Shown piece after piece: positions 1 through 7,100 of a stretch of 7,671 nt of DNA (the stretch's first letter is position 1; each line of letters opens with the position of its first letter). The DNA comes from Cyanobacteria bacterium HKST-UBA02 (lineage in GTDB: Bacteria; Cyanobacteriota; Vampirovibrionia; Obscuribacterales; Obscuribacteraceae). A program made the translations under genes and the position numbers. The notes under the pieces were generated by a model that made no database searches, was not told the origin of the DNA, and saw only the letters and a list, made by a program, of their open reading frames with translations. Location: the NCBI GenBank assembly GCA_020431945.1, contig JAGQHH010000022.1, positions 1-7,671 on the forward strand, in the 5' to 3' direction.

Positions 1-236
1 CCTTCAACGGAGTGTGTGGAGCAGAGTCAGGAATGGTGCCTGTGTCCGCATCCTCCCCGAGTCTTCTGGTGGGCACTCTGGAAGTAGAGCTCAAGGACAA
101 GCGACAGGACAAGCCGCCTCTCTTGCCTCCCCCGTTGTTCGATGGTGATGCCAGCGATGACGACGATAAAGACAGAGACAAAGAAAGCGACAAAGACAAA
201 GACGAGCCTGCCGCCGACGAGAAAGGGAGCAAGTGA
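1..236 (+). CDS. TldD-family metalloprotease-like protein, C-terminal end (5' truncated)
   Basis: Only the last 77 codons are in the window; the reading frame begins at base 3 and ends with TGA at 234-236. The residues FNGVCGAESGMVPV followed by a SSPSLLVG strand resemble the end of TldD, where the family has a CGKxGQ-x-PVGVGQP-type segment. The Cys in this segment (codon 15-17) is a metal ligand in characterised TldD, so this copy probably keeps metal binding; the HExxxH motif would lie upstream, out of view. After the domain comes a KPPLLPPPL stretch (111-137) and a roughly 30-residue tail made mostly of Asp, Lys and Glu, which is not part of the family fold. A GTG at base 12 is an internal Val codon, not a start, because homology to the family continues to the window edge. 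The next gene starts 2 bp after the stop, which suggests an operon with translational coupling. TldD-type enzymes are Zn peptidases acting on small peptides or unfolded chains; the substrate here is unknown. Confidence 0.72.
   Translation, partial: FNGVCGAESGMVPVSASSPSLLVGTLEVELKDKRQDKPPLLPPPLFDGDASDDDDKDRDKESDKDKDEPAADEKGSK
223..229 (+). promoter_or_regulatory. Shine-Dalgarno site deciding the start of the second TldD-like gene
   Basis: AAGGGAG lies at the very end of the preceding coding region. It is 9 nt from ATG 239 but only 3 nt from GTG 233, so the ATG is the better start. Because the site sits inside the upstream gene, translation of the two genes is probably coupled. Confidence 0.6.
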
Positions 237-238
237 CC

Positions 239-1999
239 ATGACTGAGCTGAAGATCACCCATCGTATTTGCTTGCTGGCTCTGATTTCCCTTATTCTGGG
301 CGTCACTCCGGTCTGTGCCTTTACCGAGACTCCGGATGAGGACGATGCCGTATTCACGGCTCTGGAAGACGAGATGGCCCGTACTCAAAAGCGGCTCAAG
401 CTGGACAAGCACGAGAAACCATATTTCGTTCAATACAAAGTAATCGAGAGCGACATCTATTATCTGGCTGCCAGCTGCGGCGCCATCTCCCAGGACCGGC
501 GCAGCCGCTCGCGCCGTCTCTATACCGACCTGAGAGTGGGTGATTACAAGCTCGACAGCTCCGGCGGCGGCTCTGGCTTGAGCGGGCTTTTCGGCAGCAA
601 GTCAGGAACTTCCGGCAGGCAGCTTCCTGTCGAGGACGATTATTATGCAATCCGGCAGGAGGTCTGGCTCGACACTGATGATGCGTACAAAAAGGCCATC
701 GAGACCTATGAAGAGAAGAAGGCTCACCTGAAGTCCAACCCGGAGCAGGATCGTCTCGGCGACTGGACCAGGGAGAAACCAGTGGTCTTTATCAAGCCCA
801 GCGTCAAGCTCGAAGTGGACGAGAAGAAGTGGAAAGATGCTACTCGCAAGCTTTCTTCCCTGTTTCTCAAATATCCCGAAGTCGAGAATTCTGTCGTCGT
901 TTTCAGCGCCCAGGCAGGCAATGCCTGGCTGATCAATAACGAGGGCTTCAAGCACCGGGACGGCAAGCTTCAGACTGTCCTCTCCGCCTCAGCCAAAATA
1001 CGAGCCGAAGACGGTAAGACCTATTCGGATGTGGAGTTTTTCACTTCTCTAGATTCTAAGGATATGCCCTCCATGGAAGTGATGGAGAAGCGTATAGACG
1101 GCCTCGTGAAACGTCTGATTCGTGTTTCCCAGGCGCCCGTGGCGGAGGAGTTCAGCGGTCCCGTGCTGTTCAGCCCGGAGGCTGCCGGTCCGTTGTTGCA
1201 TGCGACGCTCTCTCAGACCGTCGCCGGCGCCAATGAGAAAAGCGGCGGGGAGTCGATCTTCCAGCACGCTCATCCTTTCAAAAACAAAATCGGTTCCCGG
1301 GTAGCATCGCGAATGCTGACCGTGGTGGACAACCCCAACGCTACCGAGTTCAAAGGTCAGCAGCTTTTCGGCAGCTACGAGGTAGATGACGATGGCGTGC
1401 CGGCCCAGGAGATCACCCTCATAGACAAAGGCGTTCTGAAGACTCTCTGTACCAGCAGGATCCCCACCAGGGGCGTGGACGGGAGCAACGGTCATTCCGG
1501 AAACGGAGTCGGGACCGTGAGTATTTTGACCGTCTCGGCAGATCCTTCGATAAACGCCAAGAAATTGAAGAAAAAACTCATCGACCTGGGCAAGGAGCAG
1601 GGCTACGACTACGTATATATAGCCAAGAGAATTGCTCAAATGCCTGACTGGCTGATGAATATGGGGGCGGCAATCAGCAGCGTCTTCTCGAAAATCCAGG
1701 GATCTTTGAGCTTGCAGCCCACCGAGCTGTATCGTGTCAGTGTTGCCAATGGCAAAGAAGAGCTTGTTCGTGGTGCCAGTATTCTGGTTCAGCCCTCCAG
1801 GCTGCTCCGCGATATAAGCGCCGCCGGTAACGAGCAGAAAGCAGTTCTGGTAGCTCAGGGCCAGTACAATGCCATGTCCATCGTGGTGCCTGCGGTAATA
1901 GTCAGGGATGTGGACATTCAGGAGCCTTCCAAGAAGGCCGAGAAGCCCCCGATATTGCCCAGCCCGCTCATCACTCCGGAGGCGAGCTCGAGCCCCTAG
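239..1999 (+). CDS. Exported TldE/PmbA-like protein (TldD-related, metal ligands lost)
   Basis: This is a 586-residue protein of the TldD/PmbA superfamily. It opens with a typical signal peptide: basic KITHR, a hydrophobic core at about 10-25, and a V-C-A cleavage site after residue 27. The conserved N-terminal KPYFVQYKV (60-68) and RSRSRRL...LRVGDYKLD segments match the secreted TldD-related branch. The C-terminal half follows TldD and PmbA closely: LFSPEAAGPLL, GSRVASRMLTVVDNP, DDDGVPAQEITLIDKGVLKTL and RGASILVQ. At the position of the TldD HExxxH motif it has H321-A-T-L-S-Q, so only the first His remains, and the C-terminal metal-binding Cys is replaced within VAQGQYNAMS. I infer a non-catalytic TldE-type partner for the upstream protein. 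The tail is Pro/Ser-rich and carries a KPPILPSPL motif that echoes its neighbour. Start ATG 239 is preferred to GTG 233 on ribosome-site spacing; using GTG would add two residues. The actual substrate and location (periplasm or outside) cannot be read from the sequence. Confidence 0.83.
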   Translation: MTELKITHRICLLALISLILGVTPVCAFTETPDEDDAVFTALEDEMARTQKRLKLDKHEKPYFVQYKVIESDIYYLAASCGAISQDRRSRSRRLYTDLRVGDYKLDSSGGGSGLSGLFGSKSGTSGRQLPVEDDYYAIRQEVWLDTDDAYKKAIETYEEKKAHLKSNPEQDRLGDWTREKPVVFIKPSVKLEVDEKKWKDATRKLSSLFLKYPEVENSVVVFSAQAGNAWLINNEGFKHRDGKLQTVLSASAKIRAEDGKTYSDVEFFTSLDSKDMPSMEVMEKRIDGLVKRLIRVSQAPVAEEFSGPVLFSPEAAGPLLHATLSQTVAGANEKSGGESIFQHAHPFKNKIGSRVASRMLTVVDNPNATEFKGQQLFGSYEVDDDGVPAQEITLIDKGVLKTLCTSRIPTRGVDGSNGHSGNGVGTVSILTVSADPSINAKKLKKKLIDLGKEQGYDYVYIAKRIAQMPDWLMNMGAAISSVFSKIQGSLSLQPTELYRVSVANGKEELVRGASILVQPSRLLRDISAAGNEQKAVLVAQGQYNAMSIVVPAVIVRDVDIQEPSKKAEKPPILPSPLITPEASSSP

Positions 2000-2004
2000 C
2001 CATA

Positions 2005-2035
2005 TTGACGCAATGGCGGGGACTCTTGCTATGAT
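2005..2035 (+). promoter_or_regulatory. Sigma70-type promoter with extended -10, probable leaderless start
   Basis: TTGACG (2005-2010) is followed after 19 bp by TATGAT (2030-2035), which is preceded by TG-C at 2027-2029, an extended -10. The 19-bp spacer is longer than the ideal 17, but an extended -10 often compensates. Transcription would start about 6-7 nt after the -10, at 2041-2042, which is the A of the next gene's ATG. This fits the absence of a ribosome binding site at normal spacing in front of that gene. No hairpin terminator is visible between 2000 and 2041, so read-through from the upstream genes is also possible. Confidence 0.5.
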
Positions 2036-2041
2036 CGCCCT

Positions 2042-2764
2042 ATGGCAGGAAGCTCCGAGATTACATATGTTGAATGCCCCTCGTGCCTGAGACGCAACGA
2101 TCAGGGCATGAGCTTCTGTATGTACTGTGGCACAGGGCTTTCGGGCACCGGCGAGAGAGCCGGTACCACCGATATGAGATCCCTGGTTCCGTGTCTTAAG
2201 TGCGGAAAGGCCGACGAGCTCAGCAAGAGCTTCTGTGTATTCTGTGGTGCCGAGATCTATGTGCCGGGAGCTTCCGCCCCGGACTCCTCAGCGTTCAAGA
2301 AATTCAGCTGGGAGTTGCAAAGAATCGACGACATCGATGTGACCAAGACCGATCCGGAGCAGCCCATAAAGGCAGCCCATCGTAAGAAGGCCGTCAACTG
2401 GACCCTGGTGCTCGGGATTCTCGGAGTGCTTTCCGGCGCCGGGGCTGCTTTCGCCCTGGGCGGCCACACCCTTGAGACGGCTTATCTAAAACTCGTCCTG
2501 CCGCCTGAAGGGCTCGTCATCTACGCTTCGCCATCGGCAACCTCCTATGTGCTGGAGAGCGAGGACAAGAAATTCTTTCTAACCGGACATAGCGGCCGGG
2601 ACGGCTCGATAAGCATCAAAGATGTGCCGCCCGGGAAGTATACTGTGAAGCTCAGTGCTCCCGGTCGCAAGACCGTCAGGCAGAAAGTGCCAGTGGTAGC
2701 CAAGCGTACAACGCTCCTCGGTTATCCGGAAAAGATTGTGTTGCCAGAAAAGGGCAAATGGTGA
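2042..2764 (+). CDS. Membrane protein with double zinc ribbon and outer PEGA-like domain
   Basis: The 240-residue product has four parts. Two Cys4 zinc ribbons lie at residues 12-29 (CPSC...CMYC) and 51-68 (CLKC...CVFC), both followed by Gly in the usual way. A charged linker follows to about residue 116. One membrane span at about 119-141 is preceded by HRKK, placing the ribbons in the cytoplasm by the positive-inside rule. The C-terminal part (about 143-240) is rich in beta strands, with KDVPPGKYTVKLSAPG resembling PEGA or carboxypeptidase-regulatory-like folds that often face the envelope. No enzyme motif is visible, so a scaffold or sensor role is more likely than catalysis. ATG 2042 is the only reasonable start: the frame is closed by TGA at 2006-2008 and has no other start between. 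The only purine-rich stretch (GGCGGGGA, 2015-2022) is too far away, about 19 nt from the ATG. The stop overlaps the start of the kinase gene, so the two products are probably made together. The exact function is unknown. Confidence 0.75.
   Translation: MAGSSEITYVECPSCLRRNDQGMSFCMYCGTGLSGTGERAGTTDMRSLVPCLKCGKADELSKSFCVFCGAEIYVPGASAPDSSAFKKFSWELQRIDDIDVTKTDPEQPIKAAHRKKAVNWTLVLGILGVLSGAGAAFALGGHTLETAYLKLVLPPEGLVIYASPSATSYVLESEDKKFFLTGHSGRDGSISIKDVPPGKYTVKLSAPGRKTVRQKVPVVAKRTTLLGYPEKIVLPEKGKW
2748..2754 (+). promoter_or_regulatory. Shine-Dalgarno site for the kinase gene
   Basis: AAAAGGG lies inside the end of the zinc-ribbon gene. Three starts follow in frame: ATG 2758 (3 nt away), GTG 2761 (6 nt) and ATG 2764 (9 nt). 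The 9-nt spacing to ATG 2764 equals that seen for the start at 239, and gives a one-base TGATG overlap between stop and start. Confidence 0.5.
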
Positions 2765-4110
2765 TGGAGAGCAGACCAGCCAGTCGTACTTGTCCTACCT
2801 GCGGCAGAGCCCTGCCTGCTGACGCCGTATTCTGCGGTTTCGACGGTACTATCCTAACCAAACCGACGATAATCGAATCGTCCAGCAAAGTCTGTCCACG
2901 TTGCCGGAAGATCTATCCGTCCTACGCGCTTTTCTGCCCGGTAGACAGCGCCCAGCTCGTCGAAGAAGACAATATGCGGGCTTCCCGGCAACAGATGCAA
3001 GCCATGCCCGCCCAGCAAGGCACCCAGGCTGGATCCGGCACTGTCGATATCAGTTCAGACAAGGGCGGCACCACTTTCATGGACAACGCCAATCTGGAAG
3101 CAGCGCCTCTTACCGGTGGCGCTTATTTGCAGTCCGGCGACAGGGTGACCTCTATAGGGTCCGAGACCGATGGCGGCGATGATCTCGCTTCCTCATCACC
3201 GGAGACCGATGCTCAGATACTTGCCACCAGCGGTGGCTATCTGGGAAATCTCATCGGCAAAACAATCGACAAATATCTGATTCAGTCCATGCTCGGAGAA
3301 GGCGGCATGGCTGTGGTTTATAAAGCTCACCACACGATAATGGAACGCACCGTGGTGATCAAGGTCATGCAGGGCTGGATGCTTTCCAACCAGAAGTCGG
3401 TGGAGCGCTTCATGCGTGAGTGCAAGGTCACCGCCAAGCTCAATCATCCCAATATCGTCACGGTCTATGATGTCGGCGCGATCAATGGTAAAGCACCATA
3501 TCTGGTGATGGAGTATATCAAGGGCGAGTCTCTGGCTGACAGGCTGCAGAGGCAGGGGGCGCTTTCTTTCAACACCACCGCCAATATCATCATCCAGATC
3601 TGTCGCGGCTTGCAAGAAGCGCACAACCTCGGGATCATTCACCGGGATTTGAAACCGGACAATATCCTTCTCCAAGACAAGTCGGATCGACCTGACTGGG
3701 TCAAGATCGTCGATTTCGGTATCGCTCATTTCCAGCATGGAGCCGGACAGCGCCTGACCAAGACAGGTCGCATGGTAGGCACCCCGGAATATATCGCGCC
3801 GGAGCAGCTCAAGGACAAGCCCATGGACGTGCGAACGGACTTGTACGCCCTCGGCATCATGATGTATGAGATGCTCACCGGTAAAGTGCCCTTCGACGGA
3901 GAGAGCGCCGAGTCGATCCTCATGAAGCATCTTCTCGAGGAAGCCCCGCCGATGTCGGTGCACAAGCCCGAGTTCAAGGATGGCACGCCTTTCGATAGCA
4001 TCATCACCAAGCTGCTCCAGAAAGAGCCGGATGCCAGATACCAGACCGCCACCGAGCTCAGGCTCGATGTCGAGCAAGCTCTCTCCCAGGTGCGCATGCG
4101 CCGCTCTTGA
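2764..4110 (+). CDS. Soluble Ser/Thr protein kinase with two N-terminal zinc ribbons
   Basis: This 448-residue protein is a Hanks-type (PknB-like) kinase that would phosphorylate Ser/Thr on protein targets in the cytoplasm. The kinase domain spans about 166-445 and all key elements are present: glycine loop GEGGMAVVY (178-186), ATP-binding Lys200 in VVIKV, catalytic HRDLKPDN (His293, Asp295, Asn299), DFG at 317-319, and GTPEYIAPEQ with the conserved Glu347. The activation segment holds Thr residues (LTKTGRMVGT) suitable for autophosphorylation. Two ribbons precede it at 10-27 and 44-61, each with CxxC followed by CxxD instead of a fourth Cys. A linker of about 100 residues, rich in Gly, Ser and Gln, separates them from the kinase. 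There is no membrane span or C-terminal sensor domain, unlike many bacterial kinases, so input probably comes through the ribbons or a partner. The one-base overlap with the upstream membrane zinc-ribbon gene makes that protein the best candidate. The start could instead be ATG 2758, which adds two residues. Confidence 0.93.
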   Translation: MESRPASRTCPTCGRALPADAVFCGFDGTILTKPTIIESSSKVCPRCRKIYPSYALFCPVDSAQLVEEDNMRASRQQMQAMPAQQGTQAGSGTVDISSDKGGTTFMDNANLEAAPLTGGAYLQSGDRVTSIGSETDGGDDLASSSPETDAQILATSGGYLGNLIGKTIDKYLIQSMLGEGGMAVVYKAHHTIMERTVVIKVMQGWMLSNQKSVERFMRECKVTAKLNHPNIVTVYDVGAINGKAPYLVMEYIKGESLADRLQRQGALSFNTTANIIIQICRGLQEAHNLGIIHRDLKPDNILLQDKSDRPDWVKIVDFGIAHFQHGAGQRLTKTGRMVGTPEYIAPEQLKDKPMDVRTDLYALGIMMYEMLTGKVPFDGESAESILMKHLLEEAPPMSVHKPEFKDGTPFDSIITKLLQKEPDARYQTATELRLDVEQALSQVRMRRS

Positions 4111-4194
4111 GCGTTTGTTTCGATCTTCGGCTAATTTCCGGTCCGGCTCCGTCAGTCTCTTATTACTGGATCCATTATTGAAATCGGCCCTGCA

Positions 4195-7100
4195 ATGAAC
4201 TCAAAAGCTTCACCGGCTCTTTCTCTGGCTCTTTCCCTGGCACTTTCAGCAGCGTCCGTTCTGGCGCTCTATCCCGGCGCGCCTGTGCTGGCTCGCAAAG
4301 CCCTTACCATAGAGGAAATCGAGGCGGAGATAGCGAGAGCCCGGAGCGCCGGTAAGCTCGAGAGCAAGAGCGACCTGCTCTATCGTCTCGGTGAGGCATA
4401 TTTCGAGAAAGGGCAATTTGCGAAAGCGAAAAAGTATATCGAAGAGTCCCTGGCTATAGAAGACCGGCTCAATCGCAAGCCGGGGGAGGCAGACACCTTT
4501 GTAGGCCGGCTCCATACCCGGGTGGCTCTTGCCGAGATAGATATAGCCCTGAAAGATTTCGACGAGGCCGGAAGACTATATAAGGAAGCCGCCGCTATCG
4601 CCTCCGAGCTCGGTCTCAAAGACGAAGCCGCCAAGCTCTCGGCGCACCTGGGCGGTCTCGACGTCAAACGAGGGCGCCTGGACGAGGCCCGGCGCTCTTT
4701 CGAGCTGGCCCTCAATGGGGATGTCGAAACCAAAATCACCGCCTGCATCGGACTGAGCACTATCGAGCGGGCTCGAAAGAACTATCAGGAAGCATTGAAA
4801 ACCCTCAAGCAGGCGAAAGAGCTTGCCGGGGAAGATGTGGATGCCACCACATATGGTCGTCTGCTTTTCGAGACCGGTCGTGTCTATTCGGACATGCAGC
4901 TTTCGGACAAGGCCATCGAGGCATATTCTCAAGCCGTCAAAGAGCTCGAAAGCGATGGCGAGCTGGTGCTGGCTGCCAGAGCTCTGAGCGAGGTAGGCAA
5001 CCTGCATCTGTCCGAGCGTAGACCTGCCGAGGCCCTGAAGGTCCTGGAAGTGGCAAACGATGTTTTGAGCCGTGAAAAAGATCCCCTATCGCTTTCGCGC
5101 TGTCTTATCTATCTGGGCGCGGCCCGGGCTGAATCAGGGGATTTCGAGAAAGCCCTCCTGTGCCATCGCCAGGCCGAGAGTCTCAGCAAAAAGACCGGCG
5201 AGAAGCAGGACCTGCTCGAAGCCATCTCCGAGCAGGGATTCGATTATTTCCTCCAGGGCAATGCCGAGAAGGGTCTGAAAGAGTTTTTGCGGGCCAGGAA
5301 ATTTGCCCGGGACAATGAATTGAATGATCCCGAGTGCCAGGGGGATGTCCTGAGAGACTGCGGCATGGCTTATCGCAGCCTCGGTCAGATCGATCCGGCT
5401 CTGCAATGCTATCAGGAGGCTGCCGACTCCTACAGCCGTGCCGGTCGCAAACTCAAGCAAGCGATCATGTATGACAGTATCGCGGTGGCTTATCTCGATT
5501 CTAATAAGCCGGATGATTTCGAGCAATTCCACAAGAAGGCGGCAGACGTCTTCGCCGGCGCCGATAAAGAAGTAGATCAGGATGCAGCTTCTCCGGATAA
5601 GAAAAACGTGAGCACCATTCTCTCCCGGACGAGAGGCTCTCTCGCTTACAATTATGGGCAGTACTGTCTTTATAAGAGCCGTTTTGCCGATGCCATTCCT
5701 GTATACGAGCAATCTCTGGAAGCTTATCGAGAAGGCGGTGACAGGCTCGGTCAGTGTCATGCCCTGCGCGGTCTCGGCCTGACTTTCCTTTTACTGGGCC
5801 AGGCAGGAAAGTCCCGGGACTATTATGGCCGGGCAAGAGAGCTGGCTGATTCGATCGGCAATATCGAGAGCCAGTGGGACTGTTTTACCGGTCTCGGCAA
5901 AGCCTGCATGAAGCTCGGCGAAACGCAAGAAGCGGAGAAGAACCTCTTGCAGGCTGTCGCCCTTGCGGACAGGGAGCGCAAGCAATATACCAGAGATACA
6001 TTTAAAACCGCCAACCTCACCTTGCGGGAAGACTGCTTCCGGGATCTGGTATCGCTTCTGGTGAAAGATAAGCGCAATGATCTAGCTCTCGAGATCGCCG
6101 AGCGCGGCAGAGCCAGGGCTTTTCTCGATATGCTCGAAGGACGCGGACAGAATTCGCTCGGTAAGGTAGCCCTTGTCAGTGATAATCTCAATGACGATAT
6201 CGGTGGCTCGCCGGGGAAAGAGACTGCCAGACCATTGCAGATTGCCATGGCCGGTTCTCCTTTAAAAGGAGGCGGTCAGACCGGGTTTCGCTCGGTAAGC
6301 GTGGTCCCCAGGACATCGTCCCTGGTGGAGGCATCGGCAATCTCGCCTGTGAATGCCAGACCTGCTTCCATGACCGAGTTGAAAAGCCTGGTCAAGGCGA
6401 GCGGCTCCTACGTAATCGAATATCTGACTCTGCCGGACGGTGTGATCATCTGGGTCCTCAATGATCAGGGCGATATAGTCGCCACTCAGACGAGCAGTAT
6501 TTCTTCCAGGGATCTGCAAGAGCTGATCCGGGATACTTATACATCCATCGTTTCGGCGCCCCGGGAGATGAGCGCCCTCCACGAACTGGAGGCTCACCGC
6601 CAGGCCGATCTGAGAAAGCTCTATGATATCTTGATCAAACCGGTGGAGTCGGTACTTCCGTCAAAACCCGAGACCGAGGTCACTATCGTTCCGCATGGAC
6701 CATTATTCCTCGTCCCATTCCAGGCTCTGGTCTCCGGCAGCAACAAGTATCTGGTGGAGGACCATACCCTCAACTTCCTTCCCGCTATATCGGTTTTGCG
6801 CGCCACTTCAGAAATCGAGAAAGAGGTCGCTGACCGCCCGAACAATCTCCTCACTATCGGAAATCCGATAACCGAAGCCAACAAATTTCTTGGTGCTCTG
6901 CCACACTCGGAGAAGGAAGCGAAGAAAGTAGCATCCATGTTCGATGCAGCAGACATTCTCCTGGGAGCCGAAGCCACCCGGGACAAATTCAAGCAACTGG
7001 CTCCGGGCAGGAGCTATCTCCATCTGGCTACCCACGGTCTGATCAATCCTGATGCTCCCATGGAGTCTTCGGTGGTCATGGCTCCCGGTGCCAGTGACGA

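Noticed and set aside
12..236. A small stand-alone gene starting at GTG 12
   Set aside because: The frame is open to the window edge, and residues before and after this GTG match the TldD C-terminus, so this is the end of a larger gene.
1049..1639. Open frame of 196 codons on the - strand, opposite the TldE-like gene
   Set aside because: The + strand is clearly coding by homology to the TldD/PmbA family, and the antisense product shows no recognisable domain.
2144..2167. Hairpin ACCGGC-GAGAGA-GCCGGT in the zinc-ribbon gene
   Set aside because: It has a six-pair stem plus two more pairs beyond a mismatch, lies inside coding sequence between two ribbons and has no U-tract. It is not a terminator and is likely chance in Gly/Thr codons.
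3196..4077. Long open frame of 293 codons on the - strand, opposite the kinase
   Set aside because: It lies wholly opposite a gene with intact kinase motifs, its product resembles no family I know, and other antisense frames of this kind run opposite the other genes. This is expected from codon bias in moderately GC-rich DNA.
4111..4194. Promoter or terminator between the kinase and TPR-CHAT genes
   Set aside because: The best -10 candidates (TATTAC at 4161, TATTGA at 4176) have poor or missing -35 partners, and there is no stem with a T-run, so nothing could be called.
4207..4254. Microsatellite-like repeat coding for the Leu/Ala/Ser signal-peptide core
   Set aside because: The DNA units (around CTCTTTC-CTGG) are imperfect and short, and are explained by the hydrophobic core of a signal peptide.
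5134..5760. Open frame of 208 codons on the - strand, opposite the TPR region
   Set aside because: It mirrors repetitive TPR codons, with no visible motif or ribosome site, so it is taken as a shadow.
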